A stretch of 38,955 nucleotides of DNA from Nitrospirota bacterium (GCA_016213945.1 JACQZF010000061.1:1-38955), one strand, 5' to 3'. Positions 1 through 8,977 are shown, numbered from the stretch's first letter. Numbers and translations: made by a program. Notes: generated from the letters alone by a model not told the origin.

Positions 1-87
1 TCTGCAGATCATCCCTGGAGGAGGTATAAGCCTGAAATACAAAACAACAATTATCAGCAAACAGAAACAGCGTTGACTCAAACATGA
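1..87 (+). CDS. C-terminal end of a probable transposase (partial)
   Basis: The reading frame is open from the first base and ends with TGA at 85-87, giving 28 residues that include HPWRRYKP. A HPWRR-type tail is what I remember from the ends of integrase-core (rve) transposases; that is recall, not a search. The stop is followed at once by two copies of a 23-bp sequence that look like an insertion-sequence end. Only the tail is in the window, so the family cannot be fixed. It could also be the end of an unrelated gene. Confidence 0.4.
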   Translation, partial: SADHPWRRYKPEIQNNNYQQTETALTQT

Positions 88-134
88 AAACCGGACATTT
101 CTATTTTGGTAAAAACCGGACATTCTTATTTTGG
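87..134. repeat. Two tandem 23-bp repeats, probable insertion-sequence end
   Basis: Copies at 87-109 and 112-134 both read AAAACCGGACATT, then a short variable part, then ATTTTGG, differing at two positions with a 25-bp period. They lie directly after the partial transposase-like frame and about 85 bp before rplU. Multiple end repeats that bind transposase are typical of insertion-sequence termini. The other end is outside the window. Confidence 0.5.
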
Positions 135-218
135 CTTGACAAGCTTATCCACATGAATTGACTTTACGTCAGGTTATATGTTAAAAAATATATCTATTTT
201 TTCAGTTGGAGGAATTTC

Positions 219-527
219 ATGTACGCTATAATAGAAACAGGCGGAAAACAATACAGGGTCTCCGAGGGAGATGTCCTGAAGATAGAAAAGGTTGAAGAAA
301 CCGGCGCTGTCACCTTTGATAAGGTCTTAGCAGTCTCTGACGGAGACAAGCTTTCTGTCGGCAACCCGTTTATTTCATCTGCAACAGTAACTGCCGATGT
401 TGTCAGTGCCGGCAAGGGGAAAAAGGTCCTCGTGTTTAAAATGAGACCGAGAAAAAATTACAGGAAAACAAGAGGGCACAGGCAGCCTTATACGGAAGTT
501 AAGATTAAAGAGATCAAAGTTTCATAA
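219..527 (+). CDS. rplU: 50S ribosomal protein L21
   Basis: L21 binds 23S rRNA in the large ribosomal subunit. The 102-residue protein is normal length and shows the family start [14 protein letters not shown] and the C-terminal basic stretch with [14 protein letters not shown]. The start ATG follows a good ribosome-binding site (TTGGAGGA, 206-213). It is the first gene of the common rplU-rpmA-obg order, and rpmA starts 21 bp after its stop. No convincing -10/-35 pair was found upstream: TTGACA is present at 136-141 but has no -10 at a proper distance. The insertion-element end lies only about 85 bp upstream, so it may have replaced or moved the original promoter. Confidence 0.97.
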   Translation: MYAIIETGGKQYRVSEGDVLKIEKVEETGAVTFDKVLAVSDGDKLSVGNPFISSATVTADVVSAGKGKKVLVFKMRPRKNYRKTRGHRQPYTEVKIKEIKVS

Positions 528-548
528 ATATATTTTGGAGGAAGTAAC

Positions 549-818
549 ATGGCCCATAAAAAAGGCGTAGGAAGCTCACGGAACGGTCGCGATAGTCACT
601 CACAACGCCTCGGTGTAAAAAGATACGGCGGCGAACTTGTGAAAGCCGGCAATGTCCTCGTGAGGCAGAGAGGCACAAAATTTCATCCCGGCTTTAATGT
701 AGGCAAGGGAAGCGATGACACACTTTTTGCCATGGTCGGCGGGATTGTGAAGTTCGAGCGCAAGGACAAAGACAGGCAGCAGATAAGCGTTTATCCGGCA
801 GCAGAGCAAAGCGCGTAG
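549..818 (+). CDS. rpmA: 50S ribosomal protein L27
   Basis: L27 reaches towards the peptidyl-transferase centre of the large subunit. The 89-residue product starts [16 protein letters not shown] and continues with the conserved LGVKRYGGE and GTKFHPG segments. There is no N-terminal extension of the kind cleaved in Firmicutes, so the protein is ready as made. The ribosome-binding site is GGAGGAAG just before the ATG. A strong terminator follows 26 bp after the stop, so rplU and rpmA form a unit and obg is probably transcribed at least partly on its own. Confidence 0.97.
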   Translation: MAHKKGVGSSRNGRDSHSQRLGVKRYGGELVKAGNVLVRQRGTKFHPGFNVGKGSDDTLFAMVGGIVKFERKDKDRQQISVYPAAEQSA

Positions 819-844
819 CTGCATAAAACATATTGGTAATTCTG

Positions 845-871
845 AAAGGCGGATGTTTGTCCGCCTTTTTT
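845..871 (+). terminator. Rho-independent terminator after rpmA
   Basis: A 9-bp perfect stem (AAAGGCGGA at 845-853 with TCCGCCTTT at 860-868), a 6-base loop and a following run of T make a textbook intrinsic terminator on the plus strand, 26 bp after the rpmA stop. Confidence 0.92.
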
Positions 872-896
872 ATTTTTCAATCAAGAATGCTTATTT

Positions 897-951
897 GTCA
901 TCACGCTGTCGGGAATCTTTCAAAGAAGGATTGCGGACAAGCCGCAATGAC
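897..951. repeat. Dispersed GTCAT...ATGAC repeat, copy 1
   Basis: It begins GTCATCACGCTGTCGGGAATC and ends ACAAGCCGCAATGAC. The ends are inverted and the core matches five other intergenic copies in this window (near 7.9, 19.8, 27.1, 35.6 and 37.5 kb). No gene is seen within it. It lies between the rpmA terminator and obg. Confidence 0.75.
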
Positions 952-1007
952 CGGGTCCAGCATTACATTTTATCTTGTATCATACATCTACAATCATGTA
1001 TCTTTAA

Positions 1008-1865
<858 letters not shown>

Positions 1866-1866
1866 C

Positions 1867-2961
1867 ATGAAACGCCTCGTCATAAAAATAGGCAGTAACA
1901 TCCTCGCCTCGCCGGAGCGTGGGTTGAATATTGAACGGCTTCATGCGCTGGCGAAAGATATCGCGGAAGTAGTGGACGCCGGGCATAAAGTTGTGATTGT
2001 CTCTTCCGGTGCAGTTGCGGCGGGACTTAAGAAACTCGGGCTGAAGGAAAAACCCAAAGACATCAAACTCAAGCAGGCCGCGGCGGCAATCGGGCAGTCC
2101 AGCCTGATGTGGGCGTACGAGCAGAACTTCGCCGGATTTCAGAAAAAGGTTGCGCAGGTGCTTTTGACGAGGGACGATATCGAAAACCGCCAGAGGTATA
2201 TCAACGCGAAAAACACATTATTCACCCTGCTGAGTTACGATGTAATTCCCGTGATTAACGAAAATGATCCCATAGCAGTTGATGAGATAAAGTTCGGTGA
2301 CAATGACATGCTTGCCGCGCTTGTTGCAAGCCTTATAGAAGCGGACATGCTGATCATCCTGTCGGATGTTGAAGGGCTTTATTCAAAAAACCCCGCGCAC
2401 AAAGACGCCGAGCTCATCAGGTGTGTTGATGAGATCACATCCGGCATTGAAAAAATCGCAGGCAGCGCTGGAAGCGCCGTCGGTACCGGAGGGATGTATT
2501 CTAAGATATTAGCCGCGAAACAGGCGAACAGCCACGGCATTCCCGTAGTGATAATGAACGGGAAAAAAGGCGGGCTTATCACTCGTCTTACTCGCGGTGA
2601 AAAGATCGGGACATCCTTTCAGCCGAAGGCGCAGCGCCTTTCTTCTAAGAAGGGCTGGATCATATACGGGGTGAAATCAAAGGGTGTTATACATCTTGAT
2701 GACGGAGCGGTGAACGCGTTAACAACGCAGGGTAAAAGCCTTCTGCCTTCTGGCATTCTAAAAATAGAAGGCGAATTTGAAGTCGGGGATTACGTGAGAT
2801 GCGTTAATAAAGAGGGCAAGAAAGTTGCCAAAGGGCTGACCAACTATTCCTCAAAAGACCTCGAACGGATCAAAGGTAAAAAAACCTCTGAGATCGAGAA
2901 AGTTCTGGGATACAAATATTCCGACGAGGTTGTGCATAGAAACAACCTCGTCTTAGTTTAA
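1867..2961 (+). CDS. proB: Glutamate 5-kinase
   Basis: ProB phosphorylates glutamate to gamma-glutamyl phosphate, the first step of proline synthesis. The 364 residues show an amino-acid kinase domain (start RLVIKIGSNIL, then VSSGAVAAG, NENDPIAVDEIKFGDND and GTGGMYSK) and a C-terminal PUA domain from about residue 275. Its ATG is one base after the obg stop, so translation is probably coupled to obg. The partner proA is not downstream; the next gene converges from the other strand 8 bp away. Length and motifs are complete, so the enzyme should be active. Confidence 0.96.
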   Translation: MKRLVIKIGSNILASPERGLNIERLHALAKDIAEVVDAGHKVVIVSSGAVAAGLKKLGLKEKPKDIKLKQAAAAIGQSSLMWAYEQNFAGFQKKVAQVLLTRDDIENRQRYINAKNTLFTLLSYDVIPVINENDPIAVDEIKFGDNDMLAALVASLIEADMLIILSDVEGLYSKNPAHKDAELIRCVDEITSGIEKIAGSAGSAVGTGGMYSKILAAKQANSHGIPVVIMNGKKGGLITRLTRGEKIGTSFQPKAQRLSSKKGWIIYGVKSKGVIHLDDGAVNALTTQGKSLLPSGILKIEGEFEVGDYVRCVNKEGKKVAKGLTNYSSKDLERIKGKKTSEIEKVLGYKYSDEVVHRNNLVLV

Positions 2962-2969
2962 CGATAAAG

Positions 2970-3191
2970 CTACTCTGAAGCGGCCCCGTTAATGCAGTAG
3001 TAAGTATTCCGGTTAAAGTATTTTTTCTGCACATCACAGACGCCGCAGTTACATCCCTGCTTTTCCGGCTTTGCAACGCTCTTTCCCCTTGCGCAGAACA
3101 GCGCCTCCCCGCCTCCGGGATAAGTCAGGCACGGGCCGCAATATTTCATGCAGATATCTGCGTTCTCCTGGTTATCTTCTACTTTTGGCAT
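2970..3191 (-). CDS. Small cysteine-rich protein, DUF2769 family
   Basis: The 73-residue protein has nine cysteines in the pattern CxxxCGPC, then FC, CNCGVC and a terminal YYC, as in the DUF2769 family, whose function is unknown to me; metal binding is a fair inference. A strong ribosome-binding site (AAGGAGG) precedes the ATG. It lies 10 bp after pgl and is probably the last gene of a zwf-pgl transcript, though nothing in the sequence ties it to sugar metabolism. It converges with proB. Confidence 0.75.
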   Translation of the reverse strand: MPKVEDNQENADICMKYCGPCLTYPGGGEALFCARGKSVAKPEKQGCNCGVCDVQKKYFNRNTYYCINGAASE

Positions 3192-3201
3192 GATATCCTC
3201 C

Positions 3202-3942
3202 TTAATTTTGTTCTCTCGTTAAAAGCGATGCTACGCCTTTATCAAGAACGAATATAAGTTTCCCGCTTTTCGGTTTCACCATTGCAGCGGGCAACGAGCT
3301 GTTCTCATCTTTAATTACCTCTCTCACAAATTCAGCCTTGTCTGCGCCGTTTACGAAAAACATTACATTCTCAGCATTATTGAGTAGAGGGAATGTCATT
3401 GTAACTCTTTCATATCTCATTGCCGCGCCTGTTAATGGTACCGGCACAACGAGCCGCTTTTTCTCGCTGACAGCAGAAGTCCCCTGAAACAGAGACGCAG
3501 TATGTCCGTCCATGCCTATTCCGAGGACAATCAGGTCAAAGCGCGGCAGCGTGGTGAAGAACGAAATTAAATCCTCCTCATATTTTTCTGCGGAAGCCTG
3601 CATGGAGACTTCTTCCGTCAATATCGGATGCAGGTTTACTTCAGGAATGTTAACGCGCCTGAGCAGCGTCTCAGTTATCATGCGATAGTTATTCCAGTCG
3701 CTTTCATACGGGACAAACCGTTCGTCAACCATAAAGATGTGCGTCTGGTCCCATTTCAATTCTTTTGCGGCAGATAGCTTTTCATATAAAAGCACGGGAG
3801 ACCTGCCGCCTGAAAGCGCAACAGTAAAATACCCTCTTTCATCAATTGCCCCTTGAGAGATCTCTTCCCACTTTTCAATGGCGAATTCAGCCATCGCTTC
3901 ATTGTCCTTGAAAACAAGGACCTCCCTTACCATATCCGCCAT
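3202..3942 (-). CDS. pgl: 6-phosphogluconolactonase
   Basis: This enzyme hydrolyses 6-phosphogluconolactone to 6-phosphogluconate, the step after glucose-6-phosphate dehydrogenase. The 246-residue protein (the family is usually 230-260) has the DevB/SOL motifs GGRSPVLLYEKL, MVDERFVP and LGIGMDGHTASLF. The start overlaps the end of zwf by 16 bp, so the two are translationally coupled; a second possible start is the Met at residue 4. The gene for 6-phosphogluconate dehydrogenase is not in the window. Confidence 0.94.
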   Translation of the reverse strand: MADMVREVLVFKDNEAMAEFAIEKWEEISQGAIDERGYFTVALSGGRSPVLLYEKLSAAKELKWDQTHIFMVDERFVPYESDWNNYRMITETLLRRVNIPEVNLHPILTEEVSMQASAEKYEEDLISFFTTLPRFDLIVLGIGMDGHTASLFQGTSAVSEKKRLVVPVPLTGAAMRYERVTMTFPLLNNAENVMFFVNGADKAEFVREVIKDENSSLPAAMVKPKSGKLIFVLDKGVASLLTREQN

Positions 3943-5465
3943 TGCCTGCCTTCGCTTCTGAGCAGGTCATCGGCCTTTTCAGGCCCCCATGACCCTGCGG
4001 AATAGTTGGGAAACTCAGGCGCAGGGGTTTCTTCCCATCTCCTTATTATCGGGTCCACTACGGCCCACATCGCCTCAACGCCGTCCTGACGCGCAAAAAG
4101 GGTCTGGTCTCCCTTCATACAGTCGATCAGCAGGCGTTCATAAGGCAGGGGAAAATGGACATTGCCCTGAAAATCACGTTCATAATTGAAGTCCATACTG
4201 ACCGGATAAAGCTGGTTGCCGATGCCCGGATGTTTTACACCGAAATTCAGGGTTATTTTTTCATGGGGCTGAACCCCAAGCACAAGGACATTGGGCTCGG
4301 ATATTTCACATACGGCGCTGAAAAGCTTCAGGGGCGGCTGTTTGAAATGTATGCTGATCTCAGTTATGCGTTTTTTTAAACGTTTTCCGGTCCGAAGGTA
4401 AAAAGGGACCCCCGCCCAACGCCAGTTGTCTATGTGAAACTTGCCCGCAAAGTACGTCGGGGTGTTTGAATCACGCGCAACATCTTTTTCTTCGTGGTAG
4501 GCCGGGACCTTTTGCCTGTGTATCACCCCGCCTCCGTACTGGCCGCGTACGGTGAACCTGTCGATGTATTCATTGTCCATCTGGCGTACAGTGCGGTACA
4601 CCTTTGCCTTCTCATCGCGAATATAATCCGCTTCAAAACCTATCGGAGGCTCCATCGCAACCAGCGACAGGATCTGCATCATATGGTTTTGCACGATGTC
4701 TCTGATGACGCCTGCTTTCTCGTAAAACCGCGCCCGGTTCTCAATGCCGATTGCTTCTGCTACTGTAATCTGCACGTGGTCAATATAGCGCCTGTTCCAC
4801 AGCGGCTCAAAGATGCTGTTGGCAAAGCGGAAGAACATTATGTTCTGCACGGTCTCTTTGCCGAGATAATGGTCAATGCGGTAGATCTGGTTTTCGTCAA
4901 AGGCCCTGCCGATGAGTCTGTTCAACTCGATGGCGGAGGCCCTGTCACTGCCGAAAGGCTTCTCAACAATAAGCCGCGTGCTGAACACGCCTTTGCAGAG
5001 CTTGCAGATTGACAGCCTGTCAATTATCCCCGGCATGGACTGCTGGGGCACGGCCATATAATAAATAATTTCTCTTGTGCCTTTGTCCGTAGTCTTTGTT
5101 ATTTCTTCAAGCCGCAGGGAAAGTCTCCTGTAACTGTCTTCATCCTCAAAGCCCCCGGAGAGGTAAAAGATATGCCTGCTGAAATTTTCCCAGCATCCCC
5201 AGTCGATGGCTTCTTCGCTGTTTTCTTCGATGGCCCTTTTGACGAATTCGCGGTATTCATCGTCTGAGCGGGGGCTGGACGCGAACCCGATTATCGAGAA
5301 CTCTTCCGGCAGGTGCTGGTCTTTACAAAGGTGATACAGTGTCGGCAGAAGCTTTCTCCTGCTTAAATCCCCTGTGCCGCCGAATATCACCATCGTAAAC
5401 GGCTGGATTTTGGCCTTCTCAGTTAATATCTCACAGAACTGTATGTTGTAAAAATCTGTTCCCAT
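3927..5465 (-). CDS. zwf: Glucose-6-phosphate 1-dehydrogenase
   Basis: Zwf oxidises glucose 6-phosphate to 6-phosphogluconolactone with NADP (or NAD) reduction. The 512-residue protein is normal length. The dinucleotide-binding motif GGTGDLSRRKLLP lies near residues 29-41, the substrate-binding motif RIDHYLGKE in the middle, and FYEKAGVIRDIVQNH after it. The ribosome-binding site is weak (GAGAG). It is the first gene of zwf-pgl. The 112 bp upstream hold no clear promoter. Reading frames on the plus strand within this gene are antisense shadows. Confidence 0.96.
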   Translation of the reverse strand: MGTDFYNIQFCEILTEKAKIQPFTMVIFGGTGDLSRRKLLPTLYHLCKDQHLPEEFSIIGFASSPRSDDEYREFVKRAIEENSEEAIDWGCWENFSRHIFYLSGGFEDEDSYRRLSLRLEEITKTTDKGTREIIYYMAVPQQSMPGIIDRLSICKLCKGVFSTRLIVEKPFGSDRASAIELNRLIGRAFDENQIYRIDHYLGKETVQNIMFFRFANSIFEPLWNRRYIDHVQITVAEAIGIENRARFYEKAGVIRDIVQNHMMQILSLVAMEPPIGFEADYIRDEKAKVYRTVRQMDNEYIDRFTVRGQYGGGVIHRQKVPAYHEEKDVARDSNTPTYFAGKFHIDNWRWAGVPFYLRTGKRLKKRITEISIHFKQPPLKLFSAVCEISEPNVLVLGVQPHEKITLNFGVKHPGIGNQLYPVSMDFNYERDFQGNVHFPLPYERLLIDCMKGDQTLFARQDGVEAMWAVVDPIIRRWEETPAPEFPNYSAGSWGPEKADDLLRSEGRQWRIW

Positions 5466-5577
5466 TTAGCACTCTCAGCTATCAAGACCTGTTCACATTG
5501 AAGAGTTGATATTGTATATCAAATTTATAACATATATTTTGCCGCTTGCAAATTAAAACTTGATTAATGCACGCAAT

Positions 5578-7380
5578 TCAGCGTGGCAGATAAACTGTAA
5601 CGACCGGATTGAAGCTGAATATCTCCATTGTAGTGTCAAACACCTTTGCCTTTTTATGGCCCTTTATTTTTTCCTCTATGTTCTCCGGTAGCGTCTGCAC
5701 AATCCCGTTTGAAATAATAACCACCGGTGAATGCAACCCCTCTTTAATTCCCCCCTTGCCAAGGGGGGACACAGGGGGTTCTTCATAATACCTCGGATTC
5801 CCGTACTCCCACGTAAACCTTAGCGCGGATTCTCTTATCTGTTCAAAGGGCAAAGTAAAACTCGCGTCATGATGATATGTAATTTCTTTGTCCGTAAACA
5901 TATCAAGAATGGGGACTGAGACCGCGATATTGACGATTGTATCTGGCGCGGGGATCGTAAAGACCTCTATCCTGTCAGCATCAATTGAGTTTAAAAACTC
6001 TCCCGCTTCATTTATGTTCACCAGGTTCATCTTTTGCAGAAACGGCAGGTAAGCCGTGATTGCAACAGTAAGAGAAGCAGCCACTATGCAAAAGACGGCG
6101 AACCTTCTGATCTGGATGGTTTTGATCTTCTGTAAACCATATGAAGCCATCAGCGTCAACATCGGAAAGGCCACCATGATATAGCGCGCCCTCCTTATTT
6201 GCAGAAGGACAATCAAAAACAGCAGCCAGCAAACAATGACAAACTTTAAATCCCTTTTCCGCAGGGCCTCATAGATGGAATACACTGCCGCAAGTGTAAT
6301 GAACGGATGGACCTGAAATAAAAAGGTCGAGACAAAGCTCTCCCCCCATCTTCTTAATCCCGGTGTCTGATATTCCCGGAGGAATTTTATCTGTTCAAAT
6401 ATGACATCGTATTTGATCCAGACCATAATGGCAATGAGTAACCCAGCAATGAAGACAACTGTTATCCCGCGATAAATACCCCCCCCAACCCTCCCCTTAT
6501 CTAAGGGGATGAGCAAGGAGGGGCGAGCCAAACAAACCACAAATATTACCGGCAATACCGAAAGCATCACCCACGTCGAATACTTGGAGAAAACGGCGCA
6601 GAATATGGCAATGGATGAAGCCGTGACCCATATCCCGCCTTTGCTCAGGGCGTTAATGAACGTAAAGATCGAGAGCATTAGAAAAAACATCGTAGGCACA
6701 TCAACGAGCATAAGAGGTATCTGAGGAAAGAAATACGGGACCCCAAGGAGCAATAGTCCGGCAAGGGACCCCGTCTCCTCATCCCAGAGTTTTTTCCCGG
6801 TGAGATACGTGAGCACAACGGTCATTGAGAACAAAAAAGTTGTGAAGGCCTGAATGTATATCCTTGTTTCCCCGAAGGACCTGAAGATCAGCCCGTAGAA
6901 AAATGACATGAGCGGCAGGTCCGTCCATGCGTTGATCCCCCTGCCCCATTCACTGAAGAAATATTTTATTCCGTACAGTTCGAGATGCTTGGCCTGGGTG
7001 AAATACCTCGAAGCATCCACCAAAAGCTCCGGCTCGCCCCAAAAGACCGCGCTCACTGCAAACGAAAGAAGAAAGAGGAGTCCCACTTTGTAAAAGGGGG
7101 ATGCAGGGGGATTCTCAGATGATAACCGTGACAGGAAATACGTAACTGTAATCCCGCAGATCAGGACAACAACAAACCGGACCAAATCCACATCTGCAAA
7201 AGCCCACTGCCAGCTTGTCAGCCTGTTGTCGTCAAAGGCGCGGTATGCGTATTGAACAAAAAATATTGATAATGTCAGGAGCGCTATGAGGATGGAGGCG
7301 AATAGATCTTTGCGCGGGTTAACTCCACCCAACCTCCCCTTATCTAAGGGGAGGAGCAAGGAGGGGTTATCTTTTGGCAT
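5578..7380 (-). CDS. GT-C family membrane glycosyltransferase with in-frame repeat insertions
   Basis: The 600-residue protein has about ten to twelve hydrophobic segments and an acidic first-loop region (PELLVDASRYFTQA, then LYG), which fits the PMT/ArnT-like GT-C superfamily that moves sugars from polyprenyl-phosphate carriers on the outer side of the inner membrane. A soluble C-terminal part follows from about residue 450. The acceptor is unknown. Four stretches (residues 5-20, 90-100, 286-301 and 533-549) are translated copies of a palindromic repeat and probably form loops between helices. The first lies at the very N-terminus, so the ancestral start may have been elsewhere. It is not in an evident operon. 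Confidence 0.85.
   Translation of the reverse strand: MPKDNPSLLLPLDKGRLGGVNPRKDLFASILIALLTLSIFFVQYAYRAFDDNRLTSWQWAFADVDLVRFVVVLICGITVTYFLSRLSSENPPASPFYKVGLLFLLSFAVSAVFWGEPELLVDASRYFTQAKHLELYGIKYFFSEWGRGINAWTDLPLMSFFYGLIFRSFGETRIYIQAFTTFLFSMTVVLTYLTGKKLWDEETGSLAGLLLLGVPYFFPQIPLMLVDVPTMFFLMLSIFTFINALSKGGIWVTASSIAIFCAVFSKYSTWVMLSVLPVIFVVCLARPSLLIPLDKGRVGGGIYRGITVVFIAGLLIAIMVWIKYDVIFEQIKFLREYQTPGLRRWGESFVSTFLFQVHPFITLAAVYSIYEALRKRDLKFVIVCWLLFLIVLLQIRRARYIMVAFPMLTLMASYGLQKIKTIQIRRFAVFCIVAASLTVAITAYLPFLQKMNLVNINEAGEFLNSIDADRIEVFTIPAPDTIVNIAVSVPILDMFTDKEITYHHDASFTLPFEQIRESALRFTWEYGNPRYYEEPPVSPLGKGGIKEGLHSPVVIISNGIVQTLPENIEEKIKGHKKAKVFDTTMEIFSFNPVVTVYLPR
5734..5784 (-). repeat. Palindromic coding repeat in glycosyltransferase, copy 4
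   Basis: The coding strand reads CCCCCTTGGCAAGGGGGG around a central palindrome, translated PPVSPLGKGGIKEG at residues 535-548. It has the same reading frame and orientation as the other copies. Confidence 0.8.
6478..6525 (-). repeat. Palindromic coding repeat in glycosyltransferase, copy 3
   Basis: It is translated RPSLLIPLDKGRVGGG at residues 286-301, between two hydrophobic segments. The core is CCCCTTAGATAAGGGG on the coding strand. It is nearly identical to the N-terminal copy. Confidence 0.85.
7081..7113 (-). repeat. Palindromic coding repeat in glycosyltransferase, degenerate copy 2
   Basis: It is translated NPPASPFYKVG at residues 90-100. The coding strand has CCCCCTTTTACAAAGTGGG, a decayed form of the palindrome. 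It lies in a loop between hydrophobic segments. Confidence 0.6.
7321..7368 (-). repeat. Palindromic coding repeat in glycosyltransferase, copy 1
   Basis: It is translated NPSLLLPLDKGRLGGV at residues 5-20, directly after the start codon. The coding-strand core is CCCCTTAGATAAGGGG. A GCAAAGGGCA-type repeat abuts the start codon on the other side. Confidence 0.85.
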
Positions 7381-7431
7381 CTGCCCTTTGCTCTGTCATT
7401 CAATGCTTGACTCTGAATAGTTATTGGACCG

Positions 7432-7602
7432 CTACCACGAGATCACTTTGTCATGAGAGAATATCTCATCAACAATTTTTTCATAGGAGACTGTCTTTTT
7501 GGAAAGCTCGATAACTTTCACTTCATGCGCCTTTGACTGGGTATCTATGATTTTCTTTGATAACTCTGTCGGCTTATCGTTTATGATGTGGAGGACCTTC
7601 AT
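7432..7602 (-). CDS. Small TusB/DsrH-like protein
   Basis: This 56-residue frame starts MKVLHIINDKPTELSKK and ends DKVISW. Its ATG overlaps the stop of the upstream DsrE-like gene by four bases (ATGA), a strong sign of real, coupled translation. The short length, the start MKVLHIIND and the coupling to a DsrE-family gene suggest a DsrH/TusB-like partner or a degenerate relative; similarity is weak and the product is shorter than TusB (about 95 residues). There is no cysteine, so it could not carry sulfur itself. Confidence 0.6.
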   Translation of the reverse strand: MKVLHIINDKPTELSKKIIDTQSKAHEVKVIELSKKTVSYEKIVDEIFSHDKVISW

Positions 7603-7901
7603 AGCACGATCACCCTGTCGGCTTCGTGGTTCATCATGGCATTGTTATACTGGCTTCCGCAGACCATCTCCCCGCAGACCCCGTTTTTCTGCACATCAAG
7701 CTTCTGTGTGGAGTAATCGCAATAGCTTATGCTGACTCCAGGCAGCTTGCACAGCGCGGCTATTTCCTTCTTTGAAAGAAGCTTAACGCCGTCATCCATA
7801 AAAAAGACAATGACCTCATGCCCTTTTGATTGCGACGCCTTTGTTAAGCCGATCAAATCCTTTGCGTGTCTGTCTGTATTAACGAAAATGCCGAGTTTCA
7901 T
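7599..7901 (-). CDS. DsrE-family protein
   Basis: The 100-residue protein starts MKLGIFVNTDRHAKDL and has the alternating strand-helix pattern of the DsrE/TusD fold with VIVFFMDDGV in the middle. Cysteines occur in KNGVCGEMVCGS, a likely place for sulfur carriage. The frame is open 50 codons further up, but that part is encoded by a dispersed repeat (7920-7992), so I place the start at 7901 even though the ribosome-binding site is weak. Its stop overlaps the next small gene, and the terminator of a periplasmic rhodanese lies upstream. A role in intracellular sulfur transfer is inferred from family and context. Confidence 0.75.
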   Translation of the reverse strand: MKLGIFVNTDRHAKDLIGLTKASQSKGHEVIVFFMDDGVKLLSKKEIAALCKLPGVSISYCDYSTQKLDVQKNGVCGEMVCGSQYNNAMMNHEADRVIVL

Positions 7902-7919
7902 GGCTTTTTGTATAAGTCC

Positions 7920-7992
7920 GTCATTCCGCACTTGATTATGCAGACCACAATTCATTTGCCTGGATTCCCGCTCAACAGACTGCGGGAATGAC
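7920..7992. repeat. Dispersed GTCAT...ATGAC repeat, copy 2
   Basis: It begins GTCATTCCGC and ends TGCGGGAATGAC. It lies between the rhodanese terminator and the DsrE-like gene and is the source of that gene's false N-terminal extension. Confidence 0.75.
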
Positions 7993-8021
7993 AATGATAA
8001 TTGAGTAAATATATTATACAC

Positions 8022-8059
8022 GAAAAAAAGCCCGGATGATCTGTCAACCATCCGGGCTT
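8022..8059 (-). terminator. Rho-independent terminator after the rhodanese gene
   Basis: On the minus strand AAGCCCGGATG (8059-8049) pairs with CATCCGGGCTT (8038-8028), an 11-bp stem with a 10-base loop, followed by a run of T. It lies 13 bp after the rhodanese stop. Confidence 0.93.
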
Positions 8060-8071
8060 CATAGGGAATTT

Positions 8072-8977
8072 CTATTTCTCTACAGGATACTTCTCGTTAT
8101 TGCCCCATTCCATCCAGGAGCCTATGTAAATTTTGACATCCGGATAACGTAAGACCTCTTTGAGGACAATATATGTGTCAGCCGCGCGCGGCCCGCCTTC
8201 GCAGTATGTGATCACTTCTTTATCAGGTGTGACCCCCGCTGCCTCATAAGCGGCCTTAAGGTCAGCAGCTGATTGATAAACTCCGCCTTCACCGCGGTTT
8301 GTCGGATAAAAATTCAGGTTAACTGCCCCGGGAATGTGGCCTTTCCCTTTTATATATGGAATGTCCTTTTCCCCTGTAAATTCATCTTCAGCGCGGGTGT
8401 CTACAACGACTACTTTGGGGTTCTTGAGATTTGCCAGTATATAATCCGCATTCGCCATCATGGACTTGTCGCCCTCACCTGCCGCGTAGGGGGCCGGGGT
8501 AATTTTTACCGGGCCTGAAGATATCTTGCGGCCTTCTTTCTCCCATTTGTCAAGGGAACCGTTCAGTATGGTTACATATTTATGGCCGAAATATTTCATC
8601 AGCCAATATGCGCCCGAAATAAAAGGGTTCGCGGCTGGTGTGCCGTATAAAACCACATGCGTGTCATTTCTGCTTATGCCGAGCTTGCCCATCAAGGCCT
8701 CGAATTTTGCCTTGTCAGGGACGCCGTTATTACTCATGGCAGCCATAAGGTCGCCCATCGGGAGATAAGCGGAGTCTGCGATGTGCTTGCCTTCATAGTT
8801 CTTCATATCATCAGCGCTGACAAACCCTACGTACACCAATTTGGCTTTATCAAGATTGTCCCCCAGCCACTGGGTTGAACCAAGCGGGTCTGCGAACGCA
8901 TTCTGATGTCCGCTGAAAAGCGCCATCAGGAGCAGCAGTGATACAAAACCGAAAACGATTTTTTTGCGTAAAAGCAT
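8072..8977 (-). CDS. Periplasmic thiosulfate sulfurtransferase (tandem rhodanese)
   Basis: Rhodaneses move sulfane sulfur from donors such as thiosulfate to thiophilic acceptors. The 301-residue protein has a signal peptide (hydrophobic core at about 8-20, cleavage near AFA-DP), so it should act in the periplasm. Two rhodanese domains follow: the first (about 35-150) lacks the active cysteine at the expected place (LYGTPAANP), and the second carries C259 in YCEGGPRAAD. This is the usual inactive/active pairing. A strong ribosome-binding site (AGGAGGAAG), its own promoter upstream and a terminator downstream make it a single-gene unit. Confidence 0.92.
   Translation of the reverse strand: MLLRKKIVFGFVSLLLLMALFSGHQNAFADPLGSTQWLGDNLDKAKLVYVGFVSADDMKNYEGKHIADSAYLPMGDLMAAMSNNGVPDKAKFEALMGKLGISRNDTHVVLYGTPAANPFISGAYWLMKYFGHKYVTILNGSLDKWEKEGRKISSGPVKITPAPYAAGEGDKSMMANADYILANLKNPKVVVVDTRAEDEFTGEKDIPYIKGKGHIPGAVNLNFYPTNRGEGGVYQSAADLKAAYEAAGVTPDKEVITYCEGGPRAADTYIVLKEVLRYPDVKIYIGSWMEWGNNEKYPVEK

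Noticed and set aside
4494-5012. 172-codon plus-strand frame inside zwf
   Set aside because: It is antisense to a complete, motif-rich zwf and resembles no family.
7902-8051. N-terminal extension of the DsrE-like protein
   Set aside because: It translates a dispersed repeat and part of the rhodanese terminator.
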